In this document: positions 50,227 to 62,644 of the stretch, in pieces | How the letters are laid out: each line of letters opens with the position of its first letter | Numbering within the stretch: the first letter of the stretch is position 1 | Assembly: GCA_030374805.1 (NCBI GenBank) | Contig: JARGSG010000004.1 | Coordinates: 744,001-808,000, forward strand | DNA from: Gracilaria gracilis | Lineage: Eukaryota; Rhodophyta; Florideophyceae; Gracilariales; Gracilariaceae | DNA: 64,000 bases | Direction of reading: 5' to 3' | Program-made: the position numbers and the translations under genes | The notes under the pieces: model-generated | The model's input: the letters and a program-made list of their open reading frames with translations, nothing else | Told to the model about the DNA's origin: nothing | Database searches by the model: none

Positions 50227-51928
50227 TCACCCTACGTGGAGGATCAATTTACTTAAGCCTCCAGTAGCTGTTTCCGTTGGCATACGGTACTTGAAGACCG
50301 CGAACCTGGAAGCATTCAGCATACAGTGACTGTTATTCCGTTTCGACGGAACCTGTAGTAGTTGATGGGAGGGTTGGAATTGACAGCAGGTTACACTGCG
50401 CCAGGTGCAGGTTATCAACTTCGTTTCGAATTTAGTCTTGGAGTTACTCGAGGCCGAGTATAGGACGGCTTCTAATTGTAATGACTGAGACTTGATCCGT
50501 GATCCGGAGTGAGCTCGAGTGGTTTCTATTTCTCTTTTCACGTATTGGACGAACTCGAGGTAGGTAGTCTTCACCCTTCTCATGACGTTGAATAACCAGA
50601 AGGCATATGGTTGGATCTAATCCGTCCATAAATATGGTACATTGCTCGCCCGAGGGAAAAACATTACCATGTAGGTAGAAAACCTTGTTCAGTCTTACTG
50701 AGTATTCGGTTTCTGATTCCCTCGGGCGTTGTTACGTATCATGTAGCGCGTGCATGGCTTCACGAACTGCATTCCCCGTCTCTTACGAGCATAACATATA
50801 CTGATCAGCTTCTGGCCAGCACGTGACCGCTCCTTCAGAGGCACGAAACGAGCCTCTGATAAAGTTAAATTGTTCTTTAGCGACTCCAAAGTACGGTAGG
50901 GCCATGTAAGACTGCCCTTCACTCATATAGAGAATATTCGTCTCCGCTACAAAGCTTGCAAGAACGTTCAGGACCGGAATAGGATCCTCCCCAGTAAAGA
51001 ACTGGTTTCGAAATGATAAGGCCATCCGCTTGATGCCGTCCTTCACAAGCTTGGTTCTACGGGGTGTCCTATCCAATCGGGAGTTCTCTAGACTACAATA
51101 TCGGTACGACAACAGTTTACTGTATAACGGGTTGGTGGGTTTGAGTTCCTTCAATTCAGGATGCTTTCTCTCTTTTGTACCGGCTCTAACCTTACTGTAG
51201 GTGGCTGACGTGTTTCGCTCATGTCGCGAAAGAGCTCGGTGACCATCCTCAGCAGATGCGTCTGATGGAGATGAGCTTACCGAGCCGTTTGAATGACCCA
51301 ATGATCGAGATGAATCCGAGTCGTATGTTATTGCCGTCTTCCTTCGGGAGTTCTTCTTTGTGTGGCCTATGTGACCAGCACGATTGGACACCGCAACCAG
51401 TATTTCCGGAACGTCCTGTCCATCAAGAATGCTAGCTTCTAACGTCGAGATACGGGCCCAGACGCGATCGAACTTCGAGTCAACATCTTTCACCATTCCA
51501 GGGTACCCCTAAGGAATCTCTAAAAGAGAGTTGACACCCTTCTTTAAGGTACGTAGATCTTTTAAGACACCTCCTATGATATCTGCGTCGACCCTCATAC
51601 GGAACGTACCAAAATCTCTGGCCAATGCGGCATGGACGCTTTGCATAAAAAAGCACTGAGCCTCCAGATTTCGCATCTGTGTCTCCGACTCTCAAACGAG
51701 TGCAGATTTAACCACAGCAGCGGTCCCTCAATTCTCAGAGGGATGTTTTGACGGACCCGCAACCAGGGGTAACGGCGACTTGTCAGACTGCTTATGGCTT
51801 CTGGTTTTCACACCTGTAAGTTTCCCAGCAATGAGTGCTGAGCCAGAAGGTGGGAGCGAATCCCAACCGACAGATCTCGATCGCCACGGACTCCTTCCCT
51901 TGGTGCCCGATCTCTTGCCAGAACCCAT
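50227..51928 (-). pseudogene. Gypsy B gag
   Basis: The N-terminus is MGSGKRSGTKGRSPWRSRS at 51928. The same frame family reads DLRTLKKGVNSLLEI (gypsy A: DLRTLRSDVNKMLEC), KFDRVWARI, KLLSYRYCSLENSRLDRTPR, NQFFTGEDPIPVLNVLASF and WPEADQYMLCS. Stops and frame changes occur near 51500, 51680, 51730 and 50780. The gene is colinear with gypsy A gag throughout. Confidence 0.8.
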
Positions 51929-52162
51929 CTCTCTAAAAGATGTAATGATCTGGAGCCAGGGTCAATCCGATAAATACTTAACCAAACTAGGCTCGACTAA
52001 GAACCAAAGTCTCACTAGAGACCGAACGTATCCAACAATAGGTCAACACCTCTCCAAAACTTCAAGTCTTCCAACCGAGCAGAGAGAGAAGCCAGGTAGC
52101 TAATTCTGCATTCCGGTCTATCCACATCTGAAAAGAGCAGTAATGCAACGAGAACGACTTTG

Positions 52163-52176
52163 CAGTCGGGAAACCA
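52163..52176 (-). other. Putative primer-binding site of gypsy B
   Basis: The minus strand reads TGGTTTCCCGACTG, 3 nt after the LTR end (ACCACA). Same spacing and similar bases as gypsy A. Confidence 0.5.
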
Positions 52177-52179
52177 GTT

Positions 52180-52824
52180 TGTGGTGCAAGACCTTGCGAG
52201 GGGAAATTTCAACCGGAGATGTTCGTGGCCTTTTTTCATAGTGGGTAGCGCAGCGAGCAGAACCACCTGTGTTGAGCCCACGACCCAGGTGTGAGACAGA
52301 GGATCAGCGTGTCGACGAGCAAACAGGTGTAACAACCGAGAATCCGGACATCTGACAAAAACGGGGGCAAAAGGGGGCCAAATATCTTGCCACGGTCGTG
52401 GAAAAGCCTCAAGAGTGAGATGGGGTAGCCCGCGAGGGATTGGAACCACGTATTGAGCAACATGGTATCACCAGTAAGCGTATAGACGCCACCGGTACTG
52501 TAAGGGCAAAATCAAACAGGAATAAAACAAACACGCACATGCCGTGAAAGAGTAGTATCGATAACTACACGACGTGGGTCAACTGACGTTCACAAGAGAC
52601 CGGCTCTCCAGCAGGAGTCTACCAACCTCCAGGGAAGTCCAGATTCAGAGCCGGGTTTCCGCTTGTGCGAAATTTACTGCCTGGAGTGGTTTGGATCTCC
52701 CTCACTAAAGTAGAGGTTATGCCGGCCTCCTGTAACAGAGTCAGTAGTGTAATAGCTGAAAGCAATTAAAATAAAGACTAAAATCAACCAAACTGTTCCC
52801 ATAACCGGGTGAAGCCGTGCCACA
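52180..52824 (-). repeat. Putative LTR of gypsy B
   Basis: It begins TGTGGTGCAAG next to the primer-binding-like site and ends GTGCCACA at 52824, an imperfect inverted pair like that of the gypsy A LTR (TGTAGTGCAAC / GTTGCACTACA). The right boundary is less certain because no second copy was found. Confidence 0.45.
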
Positions 52825-54953
52825 AACGTGTGAAATTATGCCATCCTCGCTGTTCCAAGACATCCACGAATCTAATGGTCATTCCACCTGTAAATGGACA
52901 TGGTGCTACTCAAAATGGGGTGCAGCCTCTTCCCAGCCGGGGACGATTCATATGAGCCCAGCTATTCGGAAAAGTACCGCAATAGCGTTATTCTACAATC
53001 CTACGGGGATTCTTGGCTCTTGGTTATCTTTCGACTTGTCGGCAATGTTGACTTATGAATGATGGCCACATTTTAGGAGGGTGATCTGCAGTATAGTGGC
53101 CTTGAGTTGGTGTGCAGCGTATCCAATTGGCCGTTTACATACAAAGGAGTAGTGCACGGTGGGCTGGTGCAATGGCATGGCCACGTATACTATTTGGTGA
53201 TCGAATGCCAGGGGGAGTGGCACTGCGTACAAGTGGGACACGAGTGCAAGTTGGGTAGTGAAAATTCAATTAGAACGATCATATAGTAGTTAGTGAGGGG
53301 GCCCAGGCCCGATATTTAGTTGTAGCTTGGATCTTTCGAGGCCCCAGTCGTAAAGGACAAGCATCTTCTGCCGAACATCTCCTTCGTTAGTTTGCACTCA
53401 CGATAGACCACACGGTAACTTCCATTAAGGTTTCCCCCACCGTTTGCACCCCTCTGCGCGCACCAGTACTCAACTTGTGATACCGAGCGTCCGCTCTTCC
53501 TTCAACCGCCCGGTGCTTCCGCTCTCCTTCACCGTGGGGATCCATTACAGTCAAACGACTCTACGCTGGCCCCCCTCCCTTCTGAAGATCACTTCGGACT
53601 CTCTACTCTCTCATGTTAAACTACAATCCTGCGTTTTCTAAAAAAGCCTAATATTGGGAGATTTCCAACTGTTTTCGCGTTCGTTTTTTTGTACAGGGTT
53701 AATTCCGGCTTTGCAGTTTGGCGCTGCTACTCTTGCTACTTTTGCCATTGTTTCTTTATTTTTTGAGTGGTTCTACTGACATTCATGGCTCATGCTCAAA
53801 CTTCATCGCCCTCGCCACAATGCAGACTCGTCAACTCGATATAAAAAACACACCCACTCACACTGCTTGCGTGGAGTAACTTTTTCTTTTTCGGCTTTCT
53901 GCGATGGTCCTGAAGGTTATACTTGGTCTAAAAAACTTCTCCTGTCTTCTTATACCCTGGAAGAGCTTTCTGACTAAATTAACCTTGTGAGAGGAAAATT
54001 TGGACGTTTTCGTGGTATTTACTCGTCGCCGGGCAGTTGAATACAATTCAAAATTTCTCACACGACTAGACCAAAATTTGAGCAACCTTCAGACCTTGTT
54101 CAGGGAACTCACTTGCACCTTGAACTAAGTTTTTGGCGGTATAGAAGTTGACTTCGCGACGCGGAGTTTCGTTAAAAACCGCGGAGCGAGTGGCTCTTTT
54201 TGTGTAGCGAGCAGTAAAATATGATTTTTGAAATCGGTGCTAAACGGTTTCTTTTCTTAGAAGTATTTTAATAGGAAAGCAAAACAGAGACGCCCCGGTT
54301 GTTAACAAACTCATATGTGAGATTGCTTTTTTTCGAAGTAGAAACTTCCTACCTTTTGCAGTTTCACAAGAACTTCTTCTACCACGAAGAAAAAGGATCA
54401 ATATATGGTTTCAACCAGGTAAGTGGTGCTCTAGAAGACTAGTTTCGGGCCACAGACAACATAGAATACCAGTACCGACCGCAATGGCGGGACAGGGTGC
54501 AAAATATTCTTTTTGACATGAAAATACAACGCTTTCGGTACCGTGCGCTTTTTTCTAGAGTGAAAGCATCTTTGTTGTCCACAAAGCACCAAAGGGGGGC
54601 TAGTATTATGTATTTGGTGCCATTAGATATGCTGGAACCCGTGGACGTTGGGAGAGTGTCTAGAAAATAGGTTTCTGTTTTCAATTCCATTACGGGAGCC
54701 ACATGTTTGGGATCAGGTTGTTTAAAGATAGAACGGAAATGTATGATTGAATAATGGGTATGATTGCCCTGTTTTAGACATAATCAAGACGGAACCTTAA
54801 GGGCAATCGACTCAAAAAAGCATGAGAATACCTATTTGACGAGATGACGACCTGGTTCAAATCGAAGGGAAATCTCATTGAACTATATTCTTCATACAAT
54901 TCTGAGTCTCACATAAACGAAAAAGTCCTAGAACAAACGCTTCACAACATATC
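52825..54953. other. 2.1-kb stretch without recognisable genes
   Basis: No open frame here has convincing protein composition, and no tRNA, rRNA or clear repeat was seen. It may be host spacer or an old element beyond recognition. It is the flank into which gypsy C inserted. Confidence 0.4.
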
Positions 54954-55195
54954 TGATGTCGTGCTGAAGACAGACAGACCAACATATAGTAGTGACAATC
55001 GTGTCGCACGTTAAGCGTGCACCGTGCTTCAAGCCGAGCACTGTGTTTGATAGGGATTGCAATACCCACACAAACACAAGAGGCTGTACGCGGAGCTTGA
55101 AGTAGTTATTATTGTGGCTGAAAACCGCGACGTATAGCGAAATAAGTCTTGCAGAAGAGTCTACATGGCCTCTTAAAAGCCCTACAAACGAATCA
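54954..55195 (+). repeat. Left LTR of gypsy C
   Basis: Starts TGATGTCGTGCTGAAGACAG and ends CGAATCA. It aligns without length change to 60106-60347; roughly four in five bases are the same, so the insertion is old. A TGG at 55208 might start the primer-binding site. Confidence 0.85.
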
Positions 55196-55315
55196 GTAAA
55201 CGATAAATGGCATCGGGTGGGCGTCTGAATGAACCTATTACTCCATCTTCCCAGCCCTCTAGGCATCAAATTTGTTTCAATTGACCCCACAACTTCGTTT
55301 TGACAATCATATGGC

Positions 55316-56651
55316 ATGGACGATACCACCATTTTGGCCGCATTGCTAAGGCGCCAGGAAACCAAGATGAAGATTTTATCTGTCTCGTTCTTAAAAGCAG
55401 AGGAAGAGTTTTACGACTCGGCTACAGTGAAATTAGACGAGCTCGACAGAAACAAGCGGAAGGAGTTCGAAATGCGTCTCAAAGTCGTGGAGCAGAAGCG
55501 AGAGAGCATTATGAAGCATATAGAGGTGGAAAAGAAGCGAATTCAAACGACGTTGTCAATAATGTTACCCTCAGAAGCTAACATAGGTGAAGGACATCCC
55601 GCCGGGCCCACTCGCCCGGTGAGGTATCGAATACCTTTTTTGACCTTATGAAGGGGTAGTGCATCCTCGGAGATTAAGGATCAGTTCGAGTTCTTTAAGC
55701 ACGGTCACGGGTTTTCTCACTGCACAAAAAGTGCCAAAAGACCGTTGACTACCTGCATTGTTGACTACGATGAGCGGGTTTGACAGACAATAGGCTGAAA
55801 GGAATCTAACCGGATCAGATTGGAGCGATCTAAACGACAAGTTTCTGCAACATTTTGAGTCTTTCACAATCAAGGACAAGCTCATTCGCGATCTTATGAA
55901 AATCTCGCAGACATCATCGGAGTTTGTACAGAAAAACAGCCATTGGCTAACGATTCTTATTACGCGCACCGCGTTTCGGGATGAAGACGAGACACTAATG
56001 GTCATGTACATCCACGGGCTGGATGCAAACCTACAAGACCTCATGCCTGTAACTTTTGCAGCTATATTTGACATGCACAGGCTCACCAATCCCAGCAGGT
56101 CTCCTGTTTCGATATATGATGAACTATTGAACGCAATCACACTGGATTCGTCGCGCTCGTCACGTCATAAGAACGACCAAGACTCTCCGTCCATGAAATC
56201 TGAAAAACAGAAGGGGGCGAGCGAGAAGGAACGTCCGGTTGGGCGCAACTCATCTAGTAGCCACAAACCTGACAATGCTCAATTGAAGACAAAGGACTCG
56301 TCGCAAAAGAAAAAGAAGCCCAATCCGGCTACCAGACAGCAACTGTGGAAGGAACGGAAGTGCTTTTCGTGCAGAAAGCCCTGGAAACGAGGGCACAAAC
56401 TCACTGATCATCAGGAAAAAGAGCCTCAAGCCGCAAACCTACAGGTTGCAACAACTCCGAAATCTATCTACGAAATAGAACCCTCGCATAGCTCGTCCTG
56501 CAAAGATGCTGAATTACGAGCCCTCTTAGGGTATGACGACCACAATTCCGAAACACAACTCGTGAGTGGCATCATGAAAGCTGAGAAGATGAGAGAGCTG
56601 GCTCTCAGCGCGGTAAATGCAGCTCCTGATCATGCAAAAAAGCTTCTTTAA
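55316..56651 (+). pseudogene. Gypsy C gag
   Basis: The N-terminal part (55316-55651) is a charged coiled coil (KLDELDRNKRKEFEMRLKVV). The second part (55896-56651) has capsid-like FVQKNSHWLTILITRTAF, MYIHGLDANLQDLMPV, a Lys/Ser-rich linker, and a degenerate knuckle CFSCRKPWKRGHKLTDH (C-x2-C...H). About 240 bp between them is frame-shifted. Gag forms the particle. Confidence 0.7.
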
Positions 56652-56760
56652 ACTCCAGTCCAAACCAATGGCATCGAAAGATGGGCTATGGTGGACTCTG
56701 GGGCTACATCTACTTTCAGATCCAGCGATTTTGCATAGAAGAATCATATTCTGATACAGA
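56652..56760 (+). pseudogene. Gypsy C aspartic protease start
   Basis: TPVQTNGIERWAMVDSGATSTF: DSGA with the preceding hydrophobic strand is the retropepsin active site. The rest of the protease is broken by frame changes. Confidence 0.7.
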
Positions 56761-56989
56761 GCGTGTCTGAGAGCACTCGAGATGGACGTGGTGAGGTCAC
56801 GGCAGAACGTAAGGGTATTACTGGGATCACGAATGGGAAGGGGACTCTTACAGCGCACCTAACTGCAGAAGTCTTGCAAATGCCACCACAGCGATACATG
56901 GTAATGGGTTTAACCCATTTCCCAGCGTTCGGGTACCTCATCGTGGGTATATTTCAAGTAACCACGCTGTAAAGCCCACACCAGACCCA

Positions 56990-57976
56990 CGTCCGAAAGA
57001 GCCAGACAATCCTCTAGAGAACCCCGGACTGCCGTGGACATATCTCAAGAAGTGGGTGAAGCCTTGAAGCGCAAGCAGAACATCCCTCTATCCACCAGGT
57101 GCACTCATTCTTTGGTAGTACTGAAAGTGAAGCCCTCAATCACCACTTTTATTTGGAGTCGAAGAAACTTCATATAACGCCGAGACGAAGACCGTGTCAA
57201 CGTTGATATAAGCCGGTGGCCTTCTGCCAAGGTAATCGAGCTGGCTCCCTCGGACTGTGCAAATTTTTTTAGCATCCTGCGCTTCCTGAAAGAAAGATGG
57301 GAATTGCAACCTCGTAGATGTCTGGCCCTGTGTCGATCTGCGTTTTCTCGACGGACTATTTCCAGACTCAGACTACCCCCTCCGCCACGTACAAGATATC
57401 TTAGACGCAGTCGGTTCTGTGTCGGGACCAGAAGCTGTATTCACCACACTGGATGCTAGATATGGGTATTCCAGATTCCTTATCCCTGAAGAGGACTAAA
57501 ACCGGGTGGCGTTCTGCTCGAAAGGTACGCACAACCGCATGTGTGCTGCACCGTTTGGCATTAAGAAAATGTCTGCCAGATTGCAGCAGCTGAATGATAA
57601 GATACTTGGTGATCTTCCGTACGTTTCCGTCTACATTGGGGACATTATCATCTTCTCAGAAAACATGGCTGAGCATGCAGACACCGTTTGGAACGTCATC
57701 GAGAGGTTGATAAAATGAAAGAAATTCATCAGGGTAGACAAGTGTCGGTTTGGTAGAAAGGAAGTGCATATACTTGGCTTTGTTGTAACCGGTGAAGAAA
57801 TTCGCAAAGATCCTTCGACGGTAAAGGCAACTGAAAACTGGGAGAGGGCAAAGACTACTAAGCAGCTGCTCAGCTTCTTAGGGGCAGCCAATTGCTACCG
57901 TCAACTTGTTACTCGGTTCTCGCATATCGCAAAGCCGCTTGACATCGCTCGGAAAGGCAAAGCAAAACTGCAGTAG
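56990..57976 (+). pseudogene. Gypsy C reverse transcriptase
   Basis: VQDILDAVG...VFTTLDARYGYSRFLI (the LDAxxGY palm box), then FCSKGTHNRMCAAPFGIKKMSARLQQL, VSVYIGDIIIFSENMAEH and HILGFVVTGEEIRKDPSTV, LLSFLGAANCYRQLV. The YxDD box reads YIGD. The piece ends in a thumb-like region. Frame changes near 57500 and 57720. Confidence 0.85.
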
Positions 57977-58081
57977 ACCAATGGAATGAAAGAAGCGTTC
58001 AGAGCTATTCGGTCCAAATTGGCGGAGAACATGACTCTGGCCCTGGCATAACCTGCGGACGACAGGGGGTTTCTGGTCGTC

Positions 58082-58513
58082 ATGGACGCATCGATTTATA
58101 ACCTCGGTGCCTGGATCGGACAGCATCAGGATGATGGTACGGTTCGCTTAATTGCCTTTGCTTCAAGATCATTTTCAGCATCGAAGAGAGACTATGGGGT
58201 GACGAAGAGGGAATTGCTAGCTATCGCCTGGGCTTTAGGGAAGCTTAAGTGCTATCAATCCGGGAGACAGTTCGTACTGTACCATCGAGCGCTGACGTTC
58301 CTTCAAACACAACGGGATGTCAACCCCTTGATTTTTCGATGGTTAAACCGGCTCATTCAGTACCGTTTCCGGACCGTGCAACTTTCAGGGCCTGACAACT
58401 ACCTCGCTCATTCGCTCAGCCAAAAGATGTCTAGTGTGCCTTTCGCCAGTCTTGCAATATCTAAACTCGTTCGAAATAAAACTGGCCCTCAGTCGGATGG
58501 TGGACGACAGTAA
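58082..58513 (+). pseudogene. Gypsy C RNase H
   Basis: VMDASIYNLGAWIGQ gives the first acidic residue (D of DAS), FASRSFSASKRDYGVTKRELLAIAWAL the Glu, and FVLYHRALTFLQ sits where the third residue (TDH) should be, now YHR. GPDNYLAHSLSQ ends the domain (usually ADALSR). Open for 143 residues. Confidence 0.85.
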
Positions 58514-58516
58514 CTT

Positions 58517-59431
58517 TTGAAGCGTGTGCATGCATTCGTACATTGGGGCGAACTGGAGGTCTTCAACGAGCTTTTGCATAACGGCTACTGGTGGAACGGG
58601 ACTAGAGAAAACATCACGAAAGAAACTGGATCGTGCCATCCTTGTTTTCGGTACAATATACAGAAGAGAGTATTCCATCCTCTCAAGTCTATTCTAGCAG
58701 AACTTCCGTGGGATCATATTGCTATTGATCTCATTATGTCTCTACCAGATTCTGGCAGCGGTCACAACACCTTACTAACTATCGTCTGCATGATTACTAA
58801 GGTTGCTATCTTACGGCCTCTGAAAAGTAAAGAAACGGAACCAGTTGCTCGCGCATTGTGGGAGGTAATATCTATTTCTGGAACCCCAAAGATCATCCAG
58901 TCCGACAACGGTTCGGAATTCGTAAATGACCTCGTCAAGGAACTGGTGGAAATCAATGACACCAACCATCGCACTACTCCCCCATACAAAACTGGTGCAA
59001 ACGGCGCAGTTTCAAGGGTTAATGGTGCCGTATAGACGGTCCTTCGTAAGGAGCTCGATGGCGCCGGGCATCGATAGAAAGAGTACGAGCCCTTCGCGCA
59101 GCTTCCCTACAACTGCAAGATTGTTCCCTTGACTGGGTGTACACTATTTTCTCTGATGTTAGGACGTACGATGAACGGGTTTACAAAGTTTTGCCTAACC
59201 ACCACTATGTCACCGCTCAGCCTTGAGCTCTGGAAAATGCATCGAGAAAATATTGAAGGGCAACCCGTTCTCGCAGAGTTCACCGCAAATGAAAGTCATA
59301 TAGGGGGAGTAGAAGCAACCAGTAAGGGAAGCCAATTATGGCTACCACTCCTGGGAGAATCATCTTTCTTGGGTGACGTAATTGATCCACTCTTTGGTGT
59401 ATCCTTTCAATCCTTAATTTTAGGCTCCTAA
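58517..59431 (+). pseudogene. Gypsy C integrase zinc domain and core
   Basis: VHWGELEVFNELLHNGYWW...CHPCFRYN is the HHCC zinc domain with one His (first motif VHWG) altered. The core has HIAIDLIMSLPDSGSGHNTLL (first Asp), IIQSDNGSEFVNDL (second Asp) and YKTGANGAVSRVNGAV (the Glu position is Val-Ser here). The remaining C-terminal frame (59129-59431) is weak. Confidence 0.8.
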
Positions 59432-59615
59432 TGACCCTCACTTCGCTTGTCGAGGCGGTGGGTCCCGGTCTTAAACCCGGTTAACGCATCTATCCTGCGA
59501 GGGGCTCGGTTTGCTCAGCTACGTCACAATCGAAAGAAGATACCGAACGTCTTCGTGTATTTTGGCGGTCCGGGTTTGCACTACCAATGTAACGCAATAA
59601 GTATTTCTATTCGTC

Positions 59616-60048
59616 ATGAAAAGGTTGCAGTGGATCAAGAAACAGAACGCGAGGTATTTTGCTGCCGGTCGCCGAATAATCAAACCTAATACAATCCCTC
59701 CTAGAGCATTGTTGGTGATGAGATATATCACAAAAAATTCTAGGCGGAACGCACGATTTGAGGGACTATTTAATGTAGCGCGAATGAATCGCGGTAGCGC
59801 TTATGTTTTTCGCAAGGAAGTAGGCAAGTTGAAACGCGCTGTAACGTCTGATCACCTGAAAATTGTGTGAATTGTCGACCAGGCAGGAATTGAGGAAGGA
59901 GCGTTCGAGGTTGAGAAGATTTCGGACCATCGGACTGAAAAAAATGGAAAAATGAGCTACGTCATTTTCTGGAAGAACAAGAATGTTGAGCCAAGTTGGG
60001 AACCAGTTAGCAAACGTAGCGATTTCGAAAACATCCGCCGTTATTAAA
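59616..60048 (+). pseudogene. Gypsy C integrase C-terminus with chromodomain
   Basis: ARFEGLFNVARMNRGSAYVF...LKRAVTSDHLKIV is the GPY/F-type integrase tail. After a 1-nt frame change, FEVEKISDHRTEKNGKMSYV, IFWKNKNVEPSWEPVSKRSD, FENIRRY and TAA (60046-60048) is a clear chromodomain: aromatic cage positions F, W and W of WEP are present. It would direct integration to histone-methylated chromatin. Confidence 0.85.
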
Positions 60049-60105
60049 AGTCGGTTCGCCCAACTCGAGACACCAATCGAAAAAGTCGGACGGACCTGGA
60101 CGCCG

Positions 60106-60347
60106 TGATGTAGTGATGAAGACAGACAGACAAACATACAGTAGAGACAGTCGCGTCGAATTTTAAGCGAGCATCGTGCTTCAAGCTGTGCGCTGTATCT
60201 GATAGGGCTTGCAACACCCACATAAACCCAATAGACAATACGCAGAGCTTGAAGTAGTTATTAGTGTGGCTATAGAAGGCGACGTATAACGAAATAAGTC
60301 TTGCAGAAGAGTCCGAATGGCCTTTTAAGAGCCCTGCGAACGGATCA
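60106..60347 (+). repeat. Right LTR of gypsy C
   Basis: TGATGTAGTGATGAAGACAG to CGGATCA, same length as the left LTR. It is followed within 5 bp by the terminus of piggyBac element 1, so that element inserted next to or into its end. Confidence 0.85.
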
Positions 60348-60371
60348 ATAAACTAGTGTCTCTTCAAGATT

Positions 60372-60390
60372 GACCTCATATGAGGTCATT
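60372..60390. repeat. Palindrome TTGACCTCATATGAGGTCA, left end of piggyBac 1
   Basis: Perfect 19-20 bp palindrome shared with 63137-63156 and, with one change, 63257-63275. Likely a subterminal transposase-binding site. Confidence 0.8.
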
Positions 60391-60690
60391 ATTGATTGTG
60401 TTGTATCTTTTTTTAGAAATCCCAAAAAGTTTTAAAAACTTAGTTTGTCAACCGACCTGGATCTTCCCTTCGAAGGCCACGTAGAAGTTAATCAAAACTC
60501 CGTCCACTTCTCTGTAGGCTGTTTACTTCTTCTGTCACGTCATCAAGATCTCTCCAATATGCCGCCGTCAACAGGTCCTCGCCGTGTTATTGGAACAAAT
60601 GTGCACCGCCGTGCTCGACTTGGTTCCTCCGAATCAGCTTAAAAAGGCTGCTTCGGATCACTTTGAAAATCTAAAACCGTCAATGGAACC

Positions 60691-62644
60691 GTGACAAATG
60701 TGGACACCAAACCAGTCAATGGTCGTAATATGAGTTTTATCACTTTTAAGTTTGGTCTGCCCAATAGTGAGAAAGAGTGTACTCTACCGTTATGTAGTGT
60801 GAAGCTTAGCAGCGGTGTCGGCGAAGAGACCGAAACGATTCCGGATGTTACAGAGGCAATATCGAGAGCTGATGCGGTTCAAACTGCTGAAGAAAGCGAA
60901 ATCCCTCCAACTCAGCAAATTTTGCAGTCCAATGAAAACGAATCTTCAGCTGCAGTCAACCAATCAGTGACGGCTCATGAGAGGCAGTGAAACACGCAGA
61001 CAATCTGTACGCCATTGAATGGCTCCATGCATTTGCATCAATGGAAGGTTATTGGTCCAGCCGGAGATTATCTCTTCTCGTCATGTGCAGCACGGTATGG
61101 AACCTATTGACTACTTTATGTGGATATTTCCTACTGTATATCTGCACTCAATTGTAGAGAAGACTAATGCAAGGCTCAGAGATCCTTTAGCAGCTGACAC
61201 ATCTGGTGGAAAGCTTCTGAAGCTCTTTGGCATATTGATTCTCATGACGGGATTAGAATTTTCAGATCGAAGAGAGTTATGGAGCCCAAAGCATTTTTCA
61301 AGTTAACTTCCTGCCCCTTCAATTGGTAGGGCGATGTCACGAAATAGATTTGAGAGGCTGAAAAGTTGTATCTCTTTCAGTGACACGCACAATCGTGACG
61401 TTCAGGGTATGGCGCGGTGGCGCCTGGTAAATGGTTTTTTGCAAGCAATTAACCAACACCGATTATCATTTTTCACAACATCTCATGCTCTCTGTGTTGA
61501 CGCAAGCATATCACGGTGGTACGGATTGGGATGTGACTGGATCGATATAGGCCTTCCTCATTATACAGCCTTGGATCGGAAACCCGAAAATGGATTGGAA
61601 ATGAAGACCATTTGCTGTGGAAGAAGTGGCATTATGTAGGAAATTGAGCTTAATATGGGATCTCAAATGCCTGATTTAGAGTTTTCTTCAGATCATGGAC
61701 ATAGAACTGCAGTTCTATTACGGCTGGTGCAGCCATGGTTTGGATCCGAGCGACTAGTGTGTGCAAATTCATTCTTTGCCAGTGTGCATGCGGCTAATTC
61801 TCTTCTACAAAATGAACTGTGATTTACTGGAGTTATAAAAACTCCAACTCGAGGCTATCCGATGAAACACCTTTCTGAAATCACTTTATCGAACATAGAT
61901 GAATTTGTGTCTACGGTATCAAAAAGAACTACCATTAATGCCAATTCAGTGGCAGTCATGTGGGTGGATAGAGAACCAAGGTACTTTATATCAACTTCTG
62001 GAACAGTTAATCCTGGTACTGCTATAACGAGGGAAAGATCGAGGAGGGAAGGCAACATTTCCAAAAAGATTGAACCCGAGGTTTCTATTCCTGAAGTATT
62101 TGAGGAATACTACAAAACATGTTCAATGATCGATAGACATAATCAATTCCGTCAAGATGATTTGAAGCGTGAGAAGAAAATCGAGGTGAAAGAATGGTCT
62201 TTTCGTGTCAATTGCTCTCTCCTGGCTATCTGTATCGTGGATGCTTGGAACCTCTACAAAGCATCCAATGGTGTCCGACAATTGAAGAGCCCACATAATT
62301 TTTATTGTAAATTAGCTGACGAACTGATCGATAACACTTGGAATGAAACAGGTCTTATTGAAAGAAATAGGACAGAAGTTGAACCAACTGATTCCCACCC
62401 AAAATCTGCTGGAACTGGAATTCATTTGATGCAAACAGGAAAGAAAAGGAACGGAAACGATGGAATCATATCGAAAGCTCTGTATCAAGGTTGCTGCAAC
62501 TCATGCGGAGGTAATACGAAGTCTAAGTTTATATGTTCCAACTGCCATTTAAGGAAGAACAAAGAAGTTCATTTATGTCACACTGGTACTGGTACAGATT
62601 GGTTTGCTCTTCATTTAGACAACTGTCACGGTGTTACGCTTTAG
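60691..62644 (+). pseudogene. piggyBac-family (DDE_Tnp_1_7-like) transposase
   Basis: The N-terminal part (60691-60990) is acidic and unremarkable. The domain starts near 61090 (MEPIDYFMWIFPTVYLHSIV, KLFGILILMTGLEFSDRRELW), then MSRNRFERLKSCISFSD and the first catalytic Asp in LCVDASISRWYG. The second Asp position reads VCANSFFASV (family DNFF/S; Asp replaced). The third is CSMIDRHNQFRQ. WSFRVNCSLLAICIVDAWNLYKAS follows, and a Cys-rich C-terminal domain (CCNSCG...CSNCHLRK...CHTGTG...CH). Stops: 990, 61304-61306 (TAA), 61637-61639 (TAG), 61820 area (TGA). It cuts and pastes DNA in the nucleus; this copy is dead. Confidence 0.85.

Larger units (their letters stand above)
44221..52824 (-). mobile_element. 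Ty3/gypsy retrotransposon B, decayed, same lineage as A
   Basis: From right to left: putative LTR (52180-52824), primer-binding-like site, gag, nucleocapsid remnant, protease, RT, RNase H, integrase, chromodomain-like end (44221). It is colinear with gypsy A wherever they overlap (LSTQ..., DTGAG..., RxELD/LLP..., VIEP...). It carries numerous stops and frameshifts and a 752-bp foreign insertion in the protease leader. No left LTR could be recognised below 44221. Confidence 0.85.
54954..60347 (+). mobile_element. Ty3/gypsy retrotransposon C (chromovirus type), full length but decayed
   Basis: Bounded by two 242-bp LTRs in direct orientation. Inside, on the + strand: gag, protease, RT, RNase H, integrase with GPY/F-like end, and chromodomain. 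All pol domains are in the Ty3/gypsy order. Stops and frameshifts in every domain make it inactive. Its sequence is clearly different from gypsy A/B, so it is a second lineage. No matching 5-bp target duplication is visible at the ends. Confidence 0.9.

Noticed and set aside
53444-53977. Short frames in the 52.8-54.9 kb stretch
   Set aside because: All are short, with mixed composition and no motif or upstream context. Nothing distinguishes them from chance.
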